Positions 1 to 8,436 are shown, counted from the first letter of the stretch. The stretch: 64,000 nt of DNA from Hyphomicrobiaceae bacterium (GCA_020638095.1 JACKJF010000004.1:310001-374000), one strand, 5' to 3'. A program made the numbers and translations. Notes: generated from the sequence alone by a model not told the origin.

Positions 1-1
1 C

Positions 2-46
2 CGCGGCATCCCGGCGCCGGAAGGCTACGACTTTTCCCGGAAGTGA
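2..46 (+). CDS. 3' end of an unidentified gene
   Basis: An open frame enters from the left edge and ends in TGA, giving only 14 residues (RGIPAPEGYDFSRK). That is too little to identify the protein. In related genomes eno often lies just upstream of the FtsB-like gene, but this tail does not look like an enolase C-terminus to me, so I leave it unnamed. About 110 bp without a visible gene separate it from the FtsB-like start. Confidence 0.3.
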   Translation, partial: RGIPAPEGYDFSRK

Positions 47-158
47 CACTCCGCGGCCACCCGGTTCGTTTCGACATTGCGTTCGGAAGTGCTGGCATCA
101 ACCCCGCGTTAAGCCTCAATGGATAGACTTCGGCAACGTCACGCTGAGCGCCGCAGTC

Positions 159-476
159 ATGTCCACGCGTCTTCGCCGCCCCTCCATCATCAGGCAGCTA
201 TCGATCACTGTTCTGCTGATCGCCTTTCAGGCCTATCTCGGCTACAGCCTCCTGCATGGACAGTACGGCTTGAAGGGCCAGGAACAACTGCGTCAGGATA
301 TCGTTGAACTCGAAGCCGAACGCGCGCTGCTCAACACGCAGGTCGACGACCTTCGCCACCACCTGTCGCTGCTCGATCCGGCCCGCCTCGATCCGGACCT
401 GATCACCGAATTGGCCCGTAGTCAGCTGTCGATGGCACATGAAAACGAAATTCTCGTTTCGGTGGCCCAAAACTAG
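159..476 (+). CDS. ftsB: Septum formation initiator (FtsB/DivIC family)
   Basis: The 105-residue protein has a short basic N-terminus, one membrane span at about residues 12-30, and then a stretch rich in Leu, Glu and Gln (about 36-70) that should form a periplasmic coiled coil. This is the FtsB/DivIC layout, and members normally bridge FtsL and FtsQ in the divisome. A position just upstream of pdhA is usual for this gene in Hyphomicrobiales. The ATG at 159 is the first start that gives the basic stretch before the membrane helix; no strong Shine-Dalgarno is visible. The family call is secure; the exact divisome role is inferred. Confidence 0.85.
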   Translation: MSTRLRRPSIIRQLSITVLLIAFQAYLGYSLLHGQYGLKGQEQLRQDIVELEAERALLNTQVDDLRHHLSLLDPARLDPDLITELARSQLSMAHENEILVSVAQN

Positions 477-573
477 CACATCGGATCAAATCAAGCCGGA
501 ACCAGATTTCAGTTAAGCAGCAAAATAGACAATATTACAATTAGTTAGCGCTGTGATTTTTCAAACTCAGCGT

Positions 574-602
574 TTGCCTTGTTTTCGCTTTTCCCCTATC
601 AT
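574..602 (+). promoter_or_regulatory. Candidate housekeeping promoter of the pdh operon
   Basis: TTGCCT (574-579) and TATCAT (597-602) are separated by 17 bp in an AT-richer 170-bp gap between the FtsB-like gene and pdhA. Spacing and hexamers suit a sigma-70-type promoter, with the pdhA start 45 bp further on. This is by-eye matching only. Confidence 0.4.
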
Positions 603-646
603 CACGACATTCTGCCGCACACGGCAGCTCGATCTGGAGTGAGGCC

Positions 647-1702
647 ATGGCCCGAGCCGCAGCGTCCGCCAAACCGGCACGCACCGCGCCCAAGCGCAAA
701 CCCGCCACCAACGCGGTAAAGGGCGACAATGCGCCGGTTTTCACCAGGGACGAAGAACTCCACGCCTATCGCGAAATGCTTCTGATCCGGCGGTTCGAGG
801 AAAAATCCGGCCAGCTCTACGGCATGGGCGAAATCGGCGGCTTCTGTCACCTCTATATCGGCCAGGAAGCCGTGGTGACCGGCGTGCAGATGGCCGCGCG
901 CCCGACGGATCGATCGATCACCGGTTATCGCGACCACGGGCACATGCTGGCCGTCGGCATGGATCCCAACGGCATCATGGCCGAACTGACCGGGCGCGCC
1001 GCCGGCCTCTCCAAGGGCAAGGGCGGCTCGATGCACATGTTCTCGACCGAGAAGCGCTTTTACGGCGGCAATGGCATCGTTGGCGCCCAGGCGAGCCTCG
1101 GGACGGGGTTGGCTTTCGCCGCCAAATATCGCGGCGATGATGAGGTGGCGCTGGTTTACTTCGGCGATGGAGCTTCCAATCAGGGGCAGGTTTACGAGAG
1201 CTTCAACATGGCCAAGCTCTGGAAGCTTCCGGTCGTCTACATCGTCGAGAACAACCGCTATGCCATGGGCACGTCGCTTGAGCGCGGGTCGTCGCAGACC
1301 GACCTCAGCCAGCGCGGCGCGAGCTTCAATATTCCAGGCGAACAGGTGGATGGCATGGACGTCCGTTTCGTCCGGGACGCCGCCGCCCGCGCCATCGAGC
1401 ATGCCCGGTCCGGCAAGGGTCCGTACATTCTTGAAATGCTGACCTACCGCTATCGCGGGCACTCCATGTCCGACCCGGCCAAATACCGCTCGAAGGACGA
1501 GGTGCAGACCATGCGCGCCGAGCACGACCCGATCGAACAGGTCAAGGCCCGCATCCTTGCCAGCAAATATGCCTCCGAGGACGATTTGAAGTCGGTCGAA
1601 AAAAACGTCCGCGATATCGTCACCAAGGCCGCCGACTTCGCCACCGCTGCGCCCTATCCCGATCCGTCCGAACTTTGGACGGATGTGGTGCTTTCGGCCT
1701 GA
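647..1702 (+). CDS. pdhA: Pyruvate dehydrogenase E1 component, alpha subunit
   Basis: This is the thiamin-diphosphate-dependent alpha subunit that, with PdhB, decarboxylates pyruvate and acetylates the lipoyl arm of E2. The 351 residues contain the ThDP/Mg motif starting at GDG (173-175) and ending at NN (202-203), and the loop YRGHSMSDP (268-276) typical of alpha2-beta2 E1 enzymes. The first ~30 residues are a basic Ala/Lys/Pro extension, common in Hyphomicrobiales. A GGAGTGAG-like site precedes the ATG. It is the first gene of a + strand run through lpdA and lipA, with a VOC gene 10 bp after its stop. Confidence 0.97.
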   Translation: MARAAASAKPARTAPKRKPATNAVKGDNAPVFTRDEELHAYREMLLIRRFEEKSGQLYGMGEIGGFCHLYIGQEAVVTGVQMAARPTDRSITGYRDHGHMLAVGMDPNGIMAELTGRAAGLSKGKGGSMHMFSTEKRFYGGNGIVGAQASLGTGLAFAAKYRGDDEVALVYFGDGASNQGQVYESFNMAKLWKLPVVYIVENNRYAMGTSLERGSSQTDLSQRGASFNIPGEQVDGMDVRFVRDAAARAIEHARSGKGPYILEMLTYRYRGHSMSDPAKYRSKDEVQTMRAEHDPIEQVKARILASKYASEDDLKSVEKNVRDIVTKAADFATAAPYPDPSELWTDVVLSA

Positions 1703-1712
1703 GGCGGCACCG

Positions 1713-2093
1713 ATGGGGCGGGTCGTTCACTTCGAGATTCACGCCGACGACCCCCAGCGGGCCATCGCGTTTTATGAAACCGTATTCGGCTGGACGTTCC
1801 AGGAGTTCGTGCCGGGCTATTACTGGCTCGCGACCACCGGGCCCGACGACAAGCCGGGCATCAACGGCGGCCTGGTGCCGCGCAAGGCGGGTCAGACCGG
1901 CAGCATGGTGGCGGCCTACATCTGCACCATCGAAGTCGACGACATCGACATGACGATCGAAAGGTTCCGGAAGGAAGGCGGCGTCGAAGCCGTCGCTCGC
2001 CATGCCATCCCTTCGCTCGGCTGGCAGTTTTACGGCAAGGACCCCGAAGGCAACATCGTTGGGGTCCATCAGCCAGACCCAAGCGCCATCTGA
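1713..2093 (+). CDS. VOC-fold (glyoxalase/bleomycin-resistance superfamily) protein
   Basis: The 126-residue protein opens with GRVVHFEIHADDPQRAIAFY, the first beta-alpha unit of a vicinal-oxygen-chelate fold. It ends with GxxFYGKDPEGNIVGVHQPD, the usual closing strand with a metal-ligand-like Glu. I chose the ATG at 1713, 10 bp after the pdhA stop. An in-frame ATG at 1683 would overlap pdhA and add ten residues foreign to the fold. The substrate is unknown. A second VOC protein (2448) lies two genes on, and both sit inside the pdh operon. A role in clearing a reactive carbonyl side product is conjecture. Confidence 0.85.
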   Translation: MGRVVHFEIHADDPQRAIAFYETVFGWTFQEFVPGYYWLATTGPDDKPGINGGLVPRKAGQTGSMVAAYICTIEVDDIDMTIERFRKEGGVEAVARHAIPSLGWQFYGKDPEGNIVGVHQPDPSAI

Positions 2094-2145
2094 AGAGTCC
2101 AAGCGAAGCCACCTATGAACCGCATCTCCGTCGACGGAAAAAGAC

Positions 2146-2433
2146 ATGCAGCAATCACCCGACTGGAGCTTCTGGCTACTCGTGGCCGGCGTGTTCGTCG
2201 TGCTGGTTGCCTATGCAATCCACTTTGTCTGGCATGGCAGTTCGCAGATCAAGGGGCTGGTGAGCTTCGTCAATCGCACACCGGAGCGCCGGCGTCTGGC
2301 CGCGGAACGCGAGGCAAAGGCCGGTGGCCGATATCCGCTCTGGTACCGCGCTCTGCAAACCACTTTCATTGTCGCCGCGATCGCGCTGGCCGCTTACGCT
2401 CTTTATGCGCGCTTTGCGCCGGCCACGCCGTGA
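2146..2433 (+). CDS. Small two-helix membrane protein, function unknown
   Basis: These 95 residues have two predicted membrane spans (about 8-28 and 68-88) joined by a charged loop with the basic stretch TPERRRLAAEREAK. The hairpin shape is reminiscent of HIG1-type proteins, but I see no diagnostic motif and do not name it. A purine-rich GGAAAAAG precedes the ATG. It lies between two VOC-fold genes, 52 bp after one and 14 bp before the next, so it is probably co-transcribed with pdhA and pdhB. Confidence 0.7.
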   Translation: MQQSPDWSFWLLVAGVFVVLVAYAIHFVWHGSSQIKGLVSFVNRTPERRRLAAEREAKAGGRYPLWYRALQTTFIVAAIALAAYALYARFAPATP

Positions 2434-2447
2434 CGGGTGAGTGACCG

Positions 2448-2834
2448 ATGCCCGTCCATTTTGAAATTCACGTCACCGACCTTGAAAAGGCCAAAGCCTT
2501 TTACGCGACGGTGCTGGGCTTTGCCTATGAGCGCATGCCAGGCGGCATGGAATACTATCTCATCAGTTCCGGCAGCGTCGGTTTCGACAAGGGTCTGACT
2601 GGCGGCATGTTCCAGCGCAACGCCCCAGAACCGGCCCCCGGTTCCGGTCCGCGCGGCGCGGTCCTGACCTTTCCGGTCGAAAATGTCGACGAAACCTATG
2701 CGCTGGCGCTCGCCAGCGGCGCCGCCGATGCCATGGCTCCAACCACGTTCGACGGCGTAGGCCGCTGCGCCTATGTCGAGGACGGCCAGGGCAACATATT
2801 TGGAATGATCACACCGCCTGCAGGGAGAGCCTGA
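2448..2834 (+). CDS. VOC-fold (glyoxalase superfamily) protein
   Basis: The 128 residues begin [20 protein letters not shown] and end with a [18 protein letters not shown] segment, which are the opening and closing elements of a VOC-fold protein. A proline/glycine-rich linker lies near residues 62-72, after the strand [10 protein letters not shown]. It resembles the VOC protein at 1713 but is clearly diverged, so the pair may heterodimerise or represent an old duplication. Its stop is 2 bp before the pdhB start, which makes co-expression with E1-beta very likely. The substrate cannot be told from the sequence. Confidence 0.85.
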   Translation: MPVHFEIHVTDLEKAKAFYATVLGFAYERMPGGMEYYLISSGSVGFDKGLTGGMFQRNAPEPAPGSGPRGAVLTFPVENVDETYALALASGAADAMAPTTFDGVGRCAYVEDGQGNIFGMITPPAGRA

Positions 2835-2836
2835 CC

Positions 2837-4213
2837 ATGCCCACCGAAATCCTCATGCCGGCCCTGTCGCCCACCATGGAAGAGGGCAAGCTTTCCAAAT
2901 GGCTGGTCAAGGAAGGCGACGCAGTCGCCCCCGGCGACGTAATCGCCGAGATCGAGACCGACAAGGCGACGATGGAAGTCGAGGCGGTTGACGAGGGCAA
3001 GGTCGGCAAGATTCTGGTTCCCGAGGGCACCGAAAACGTCAAGGTCAATGCCGTGATCGCCGTTTTGGTGGGTGAAGGCGAAAGTGTCGGCGCCGTTTCC
3101 GTCGCCCCAGCGCCGGCCCCGGCTGCCGCTTCTCCTGCCCCGGCGGCGGAACCCGCGCCGGCCGCAGCATTCGGGGAAGCCCCGAAGTTTGAACCAGCCT
3201 CGGATCCCGACATTCCCGAAGGCACCGAAATGGTCGAAATGACCGTTCGTCAGGCGCTCAACGAAGCGATGGCCGAGGAAATGCGCGCCGACGACCGCAT
3301 CTTCATCATGGGCGAGGAGGTGGCCGAGTATCAGGGCGCCTACAAGATCACGCAAGGGCTGCTTCAGGAATTCGGAGCCCGCCGCGTCATCGACACGCCG
3401 ATCACCGAACACGCCTTTGCTGGCATCGGCGTCGGCGCGGCTTTTGCCGGTCTGCGGCCGATCATCGAGTTCATGACCTTCAACTTCGCCATGCAGGCCA
3501 TCGACCAGATCATCAACTCCGCCGCCAAGCAGCTTTACATGTCCGGCGGGCAAGTAACGGCGCCGATCGTTTTCCGTGGCCCCAACGGCCCGGCGTCTCG
3601 CGTCGGCGCCCAGCACAGTCAGGACTATTCGGCCTGGTACAGCCACGTGCCGGGGTTGACCGTCATCGCGCCCTATAGCGCCGCCGACGCCAAGGGCCTG
3701 CTCAAGGCCGCGATCCGCTCACCCAATCCGGTCGTGTTCCTTGAAAACGAACTTCTTTACGGCCAGACCTTCCAAGTCCCCAAGCTCGACGATTATGTCC
3801 TGCCCATCGGCAAAGCGCGCATCGTCCGCCAGGGCAGCGACGTGACCATCGTCGCCCATTCCATGGGCATGCGCTACGCCACCGAGGCGACCGAAAAACT
3901 GGTCGCGGAAGGTGTCGACGTCGAATTGATCGATTTGCGCACACTGCGGCCGCTCGACAGCGATACAGTGGTCGCTTCCGTCAAGAAGACCGGGCGTTGC
4001 GTAACGGTCGAGGAAGGCTGGCCCCAGGGTTCGGTCGGCTCCGAAATCGCGTCCCGCCTGATGGAACAAGCCTTCGACTATCTTGACGCGCCGGTGCTCA
4101 AGATCACAGGCAAGGACGTGCCGATGCCCTACGCCGCCAACCTCGAGAAACTGGCCCTGCCGAACGTCGACGAGGTCATCGCCGCGGTGAAGCAAGTCAC
4201 CTACAGGAGCTGA
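2837..4213 (+). CDS. pdhB: Pyruvate dehydrogenase E1 component, beta subunit with N-terminal lipoyl domain
   Basis: Residues 1-80 form a biotinyl/lipoyl domain with the lipoylated lysine at 43 ([11 protein letters not shown]). An Ala/Pro-rich linker (about 85-125) joins it to a complete transketolase-type E1-beta of ~325 residues, containing [13 protein letters not shown] and [14 protein letters not shown]. The lipoyl fusion makes it 458 residues rather than ~330. This architecture is known in Hyphomicrobiales. The lipoyl domain is strikingly similar to that of PdhC, 1.8 kb downstream. It overlaps nothing: the VOC gene ends 2 bp upstream and the deaminase starts 3 bp downstream. Confidence 0.97.
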   Translation: MPTEILMPALSPTMEEGKLSKWLVKEGDAVAPGDVIAEIETDKATMEVEAVDEGKVGKILVPEGTENVKVNAVIAVLVGEGESVGAVSVAPAPAPAAASPAPAAEPAPAAAFGEAPKFEPASDPDIPEGTEMVEMTVRQALNEAMAEEMRADDRIFIMGEEVAEYQGAYKITQGLLQEFGARRVIDTPITEHAFAGIGVGAAFAGLRPIIEFMTFNFAMQAIDQIINSAAKQLYMSGGQVTAPIVFRGPNGPASRVGAQHSQDYSAWYSHVPGLTVIAPYSAADAKGLLKAAIRSPNPVVFLENELLYGQTFQVPKLDDYVLPIGKARIVRQGSDVTIVAHSMGMRYATEATEKLVAEGVDVELIDLRTLRPLDSDTVVASVKKTGRCVTVEEGWPQGSVGSEIASRLMEQAFDYLDAPVLKITGKDVPMPYAANLEKLALPNVDEVIAAVKQVTYRS

Positions 4214-4216
4214 GAG

Positions 4217-4669
4217 ATGACATCACAGTCCGATCTCGACCAGAAATTCCTCGACGCCGCCTATGAAGAGGCGCAGAAGGGCCTGAGCGAAGGCGGCATT
4301 CCCATCGGCTCGGTGCTGGTCCGCAATGGCGAGATTATCGGTCGCGGCCATAATCGTCGGGTGCAGAAGGGCGACCCGATCCTGCACGGCGAAATGGATG
4401 CGATCCAGAATGCCGGCCGCCAAAAGACCTATCGCGACGTAACCTGTTACACGACCCTTTCCCCCTGCATGATGTGCACCGGCACCATCATCCAGTTCGG
4501 CATCGGCCGCGTCGTCGTCGCGGAATCCAAGAATTTCAAGGGATTTCAGGACGTTCTGAGCCTCGCGGGTGTCGAGGTGAAGGACTATCACGAAGAACGC
4601 TGCACCCACATGATGGCCGACTTCATCAAGAACAATCCCGAATTGTGGAACGAAGACATAGGCGAGTGA
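4217..4669 (+). CDS. Yeast-type (FCY1-like) cytosine/nucleoside deaminase
   Basis: This 150-residue zinc hydrolase of the cytidine/deoxycytidylate deaminase superfamily has HGE (57-59) supplying the ligand His and catalytic Glu, and PCMMC (83-87) supplying two ligand Cys. Beyond these motifs the whole length follows, as I recall it, the fungal cytosine deaminase FCY1: AYEEAQKG, EGGIPIGSVL, GRGHN, YTTLSPCMMCTG and a C-terminal NEDIGE. Cytosine to uracil is therefore the likeliest reaction; guanine deaminase or TadA roles fit less well. It starts 3 bp after pdhB and stops 4 bp before pdhC, so it is embedded in the PDH operon. No pathway link to PDH is known to me. Confidence 0.85.
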   Translation: MTSQSDLDQKFLDAAYEEAQKGLSEGGIPIGSVLVRNGEIIGRGHNRRVQKGDPILHGEMDAIQNAGRQKTYRDVTCYTTLSPCMMCTGTIIQFGIGRVVVAESKNFKGFQDVLSLAGVEVKDYHEERCTHMMADFIKNNPELWNEDIGE

Positions 4670-4673
4670 GCCA

Positions 4674-5996
4674 ATGAGCATCAACATCACCATGCCCGCC
4701 CTGAGCCCGACCATGGAGGAGGGGACGCTTGCCAAATGGCACGTCAAGGAGGGCGACAGCGTTTCCGCCGGCGACGTGATCGCCGAAATCGAGACCGACA
4801 AGGCCACGATGGAGGTCGAGGCCGTTGACGAAGGCACGATCGGCAAGATCATGGTCAATGCCGGCACCGAAGGCGTCAAGGTCAACGCGGTGATTGCCGT
4901 TCTGCTCGAAGAGGGCGAAAGCGCCGGCGACATTGGCAAGGCGGCGTCAACGCCTGCTCCCAAGTCCACCACATCTGCGCCAGAGTCGAAGACGCCTGCG
5001 CCCGCCCCGGTGGCAATTCCGGCCCCGCAACCAGCGCCTGTACCGTCGCCATCTGCCACCAACGGCACCCGCATATTCGCCTCGCCTCTGGCGCGGCGGC
5101 TTGCCAAAGAGGCCGGCATCGACATCGCGCGCATTTCCGGCAGCGGGCCCAAGGGCCGCGTGGTCAAGGCCGACGTGGAGCGGGCCAAATCGGATGGCGG
5201 CAATCTCAAGGCTGCCCCGGCCGTGGCGCCCGCCGTTGCCGCGGCGGCGCCGCCGGTCAGCCGCGCCGCGGTCGAGGCCATGTACGAAGCAGGGAGCTAC
5301 GAGGTCGTGCCGGCCGACGGCATGCGCAAGACCGTAGCCGCCCGCCTGACCGAAGCCGCCCGCGACATACCGCACTTCTTCCTGACTGCTGACGTCAAGC
5401 TCGACGCCCTCATGAAGGCACGCGAGGACATCAACGCCACGGCCAAAAAGGACAAGGACGGCAAGCCGGAATTCAAACTCTCGGTCAACGATTTCGTTCT
5501 GAAGGCCTGGGCCATTGCCCTGCAGCAGGTGCCCGACGCAAACGCCACCTGGGCCGGCGATGCCATTCTCTTGCACAAGCATTCCGACCTCGCGGTCGCC
5601 GTCGCCGTACCCGGTGGGCTCTTCACGCCGGTCGTCAAAAAGGCCGAGCTCAAGACGCTCAGGCAGATTTCGGCCGAGGTGAAAGACCTCGCGACCCGCG
5701 CGAAATCCAAGAAACTCGCCCCGCACGAATATGTCGGCGGCTCGTCTGCGGTCTCCAATCTCGGCATGTTCGGGGTCAAGCACTTCACCTCGATCATCAA
5801 CCCGCCGCACGGCACGATCATTTCCATCGGCGCCGGCGAAGAGCGGGTTTATGTCGAAAGCGGTGAGATCAGGACCGGTACCTTCATGACCATTTCGGTC
5901 AGTTGCGATCACCGTTCGGTCGACGGGGCCCTCGGCGCCCAGCTCATGGCCGCCTTCAAGGCTCTGATCGAACAACCCGTGATGATGCTGGCCTGA
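4674..5996 (+). CDS. pdhC: Pyruvate dehydrogenase E2, dihydrolipoamide acetyltransferase
   Basis: E2 forms the complex core and transfers acetyl from lipoate to CoA. In 440 residues the order is a lipoyl domain (1-80, lipoyl Lys43), a Pro/Ala linker, a peripheral subunit-binding domain (about 132-168, SPLARRLAKEAGID and GRVVKADV), a second linker, then the CoA-acetyltransferase domain from ~215. The catalytic motif is DHRSVDG at 412-418, with His413 and Asp417. One lipoyl domain is present, so with PdhB the complex carries lipoyl arms on two different subunits. It starts 4 bp after the deaminase stop. Confidence 0.97.
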   Translation: MSINITMPALSPTMEEGTLAKWHVKEGDSVSAGDVIAEIETDKATMEVEAVDEGTIGKIMVNAGTEGVKVNAVIAVLLEEGESAGDIGKAASTPAPKSTTSAPESKTPAPAPVAIPAPQPAPVPSPSATNGTRIFASPLARRLAKEAGIDIARISGSGPKGRVVKADVERAKSDGGNLKAAPAVAPAVAAAAPPVSRAAVEAMYEAGSYEVVPADGMRKTVAARLTEAARDIPHFFLTADVKLDALMKAREDINATAKKDKDGKPEFKLSVNDFVLKAWAIALQQVPDANATWAGDAILLHKHSDLAVAVAVPGGLFTPVVKKAELKTLRQISAEVKDLATRAKSKKLAPHEYVGGSSAVSNLGMFGVKHFTSIINPPHGTIISIGAGEERVYVESGEIRTGTFMTISVSCDHRSVDGALGAQLMAAFKALIEQPVMMLA

Positions 5997-6011
5997 CCGG
6001 AGCAATAGCCT

Positions 6012-6650
6012 ATGAAAACCATCCTCTGCTTCGGCGACAGCCTGACCTATGGCGCCAACCCGGCGGGCGGGCGGCACGCTTTCGAAGATCGATGGCCCAC
6101 CGAACTGGGGCGCGTGCTCGGCGCTGACAAGGTGCGCATCATCGCTGAGGGGCTTGGTGGCCGTACGACTGTGTTCATGGACCGGTCATCGCCAGCCAAT
6201 CTAAATGGTGCCGAAATCCTGCCGACGCTCCTGTCCAGCCACCAGCCGCTCGATGCGGTCGTCATCATGCTCGGCTCGAACGACATGAAGGAATATATCT
6301 GTGGCAGCGCCCTGGGCGCCGCCATGGGCATGAAGCGTCTGGTCGAAATCATTCGCAAGCATCCCTACTACGAGGGATTTGTCGCGCCACCCGTCGTTAT
6401 CGTCTCGCCGCCGCATTGCGTGCCGACCGAACATGCCGATCTCGGACCGATGTTCCGACATGGTATGCGTGAAAGCCACCTGCTGGCCGGACATTATGAG
6501 CGCGTCGCGCGCGACACCGGCGCAACCTTTTTCGATGCCGCGACCGTCGCGGTTGCCGATCCCCTCGATGGTGTGCACCTCGACGCGGCAAACACGAAAG
6601 CCATCGGCGCCGCGCTCGGCCCGGTTGTCGCGAGGGTGCTTGACCTGTAA
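6012..6650 (+). CDS. SGNH/GDSL-family hydrolase (arylesterase-like)
   Basis: The 212-residue protein has no signal peptide. Block I is CFGDSLTYG with nucleophile Ser10, block III is MLGSNDMK, and the C-terminal Asp-x-x-His pair lies in DPLDGVHLD. The block I sequence and the RWPTELGRVLG and EGLGGRTT segments match the cytosolic arylesterase/acyltransferase group of SGNH enzymes (mycobacterial and agrobacterial esterases). It probably hydrolyses small esters or lactones; the natural substrate is unknown. It follows pdhC by 15 bp and so belongs to the same transcription unit. Confidence 0.88.
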   Translation: MKTILCFGDSLTYGANPAGGRHAFEDRWPTELGRVLGADKVRIIAEGLGGRTTVFMDRSSPANLNGAEILPTLLSSHQPLDAVVIMLGSNDMKEYICGSALGAAMGMKRLVEIIRKHPYYEGFVAPPVVIVSPPHCVPTEHADLGPMFRHGMRESHLLAGHYERVARDTGATFFDAATVAVADPLDGVHLDAANTKAIGAALGPVVARVLDL

Positions 6651-6744
6651 GAGCGGTCGCGAAGCGGCGTGACGGAGGACATCCGATGCGCCGAAAATCG
6701 AATTGAAAAGGGCGTTTGACCCTTCAGCCAACCAAGGAAGACTG

Positions 6745-6981
6745 ATGAAGAATACACCGCACGAGCTTCACGAAGAGTTCCCCGAATACGTCGACAAGAT
6801 GAGCGAACTGAAGTCGATCAATGCTCACTTTGCCAAGATGTTCGACGACTATCACCAGATCAATCGTGAAGTGCACCGGGGCGAGACCGACGTGGAGCCG
6901 ATGTCCGACGACCACCTCAACGAGCTGCGCCGCAAACGCATGCACCTCAAGGACGAAATCTACGCATTGCTCAACAACTAG
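6745..6981 (+). CDS. YdcH/DUF465 family small helical protein
   Basis: These 78 highly charged residues contain HELHEEFPEY, FAKMFDDYHQINREVHR and LRRKRMHLKDEIYALL, the signature of the DUF465/YdcH family. The protein should form a helical hairpin; its function is unknown. I chose the ATG at 6745 because AGGAAG lies 6 bp upstream. An in-frame ATG at 6703 adds 14 residues with no family support. It sits 15 bp before lpdA. Confidence 0.85.
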   Translation: MKNTPHELHEEFPEYVDKMSELKSINAHFAKMFDDYHQINREVHRGETDVEPMSDDHLNELRRKRMHLKDEIYALLNN

Positions 6982-6996
6982 GGCGAAGGGCCGGAA

Positions 6997-8436
6997 ATGG
7001 CTGAAGCTTACGATCTCATTGTCATCGGCTCAGGCCCCGGCGGTTACATCGCCGCCATCCGTGCGGCCCAGCTGGGCCTGAAGACAGCCATTGTCGAGCG
7101 CGAGCATATGGGCGGCATCTGCCTCAATTGGGGCTGCATTCCAACCAAGGCCTTGCTGCGCTCGGCCGAGATATTTTCGCACATGAGCCACGCCCAGGAC
7201 TACGGGCTGAAGGCAACCGGCGTTTCTGCCGATATCGAAGCGGTCGTCAAACGTTCGCGTGGCGTCACCCAGCAGATGTCGGCCGGCGTCGGCTTTTTGA
7301 TGAAGAAGAACAAGATCGACGTCATCTGGGGTGAGGCAGAAATCACCGCGGTCGGCGAAGTGACGGTTCGCGACGCAAAGAAGCCGGCGGTCCAGCCGCA
7401 GAATACGCCGCCCAAAGGTACGCTCCCGATCGGCACCTACAAGGCAAAGAACATCATTGTGGCCACGGGTGCTCGCCCGCGCACGCTGCCGGGCATTGAG
7501 CCGGACGGCGATCGCATCTGGACCTATTTCGAAGCAATGAAGCCAGCCAAATTGCCCAAAAGCCTTCTGGTCATGGGCTCCGGCGCCATCGGCATCGAAT
7601 TTGCGTCGTTCTACCGCGCGCTTGGTGTCGAGGTCACCGTCGTCGAACTGTTGCCCCAGATTTTGCCAGTCGAAGATGCCGAGATTTCGGCATTCGCCCG
7701 CAAGCAGCTCGAAAAGCGCGGCATCCGCATCCTCACCGACACCAAGGTCGCCAAAGTCGAGAAATCCAAATCCGGGGTCACCGCGACCGTGGACTTGCCC
7801 AACGGCAAGCAGGAAAAGCTTGCGGCCGAGCAGCTCATTTCCGCTGTTGGCGTTCAGGGAAACATCGAAAACCTTGGCCTTGAAAAACTGGGTGTGAAGA
7901 CCGACCGCGGCTGTATCACCATTGACGGGCGCTGCGCGACGAACGTCGCGGGCATCTGGGCCATCGGCGACGTTGCCGGCCCGCCCATGCTGGCCCACAA
8001 AGCCGAACATGAAGCGGTGATCTGCGTTGAAACCATCGCCGGCATGAAGGTCCACGGCCTCGACCGCGGCAAGATCCCCGGCTGCACCTACTGCGATCCG
8101 CAGGTCGCGTCGGTTGGCCTGACCGAAGCCAAGGCCAAGGAAGCGGGCAGGGACGTCCGCATCGGCAGGTTCCCCTATATCGGCAACGGCAAGGCCGTCG
8201 CCCTTGGCGAGCCCGACGGGCTGATCAAGACTGTGTTCGACAAGAAGACCGGCGAGCTTCTCGGTGCGCACATGGCCGGGGCTGAAGTCACGGAACTCAT
8301 TCAGGGCTTTGTCGTGGCCATGAACCTCGAGACCACCGAGGAAGAGCTGATCCACACCATATTCCCGCACCCGACCCTGTCGGAATCAATGAAAGAGAGC
8401 GTTCTTGACGCCTACGGGCGGGCACTCAATATCTAG
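6997..8436 (+). CDS. lpdA: Dihydrolipoamide dehydrogenase (E3)
   Basis: This FAD-dependent disulfide oxidoreductase reoxidises the dihydrolipoyl arms of PdhB and PdhC and passes electrons to NAD. In 479 residues the FAD site is IGSGPGGY (10-17), the redox disulfide is C42-x4-C47 (GGICLNWGCIPTK), the NAD site is MGSGAIGIEFAS, and the C-terminal active-site His-Glu pair is in FPHPTLSE (His458, Glu463). It follows the DUF465 gene by 15 bp and ends the PDH set, so the E3 is probably dedicated to PDH. A separate E3 for other 2-oxoacid complexes cannot be excluded. Confidence 0.97.
   Translation: MAEAYDLIVIGSGPGGYIAAIRAAQLGLKTAIVEREHMGGICLNWGCIPTKALLRSAEIFSHMSHAQDYGLKATGVSADIEAVVKRSRGVTQQMSAGVGFLMKKNKIDVIWGEAEITAVGEVTVRDAKKPAVQPQNTPPKGTLPIGTYKAKNIIVATGARPRTLPGIEPDGDRIWTYFEAMKPAKLPKSLLVMGSGAIGIEFASFYRALGVEVTVVELLPQILPVEDAEISAFARKQLEKRGIRILTDTKVAKVEKSKSGVTATVDLPNGKQEKLAAEQLISAVGVQGNIENLGLEKLGVKTDRGCITIDGRCATNVAGIWAIGDVAGPPMLAHKAEHEAVICVETIAGMKVHGLDRGKIPGCTYCDPQVASVGLTEAKAKEAGRDVRIGRFPYIGNGKAVALGEPDGLIKTVFDKKTGELLGAHMAGAEVTELIQGFVVAMNLETTEEELIHTIFPHPTLSESMKESVLDAYGRALNI

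Noticed and set aside
7030..8370. A 446-codon - strand open frame opposite lpdA
   Set aside because: It mirrors lpdA, whose FAD, NAD and redox-disulfide motifs are all intact; the antisense frame shows no motif.
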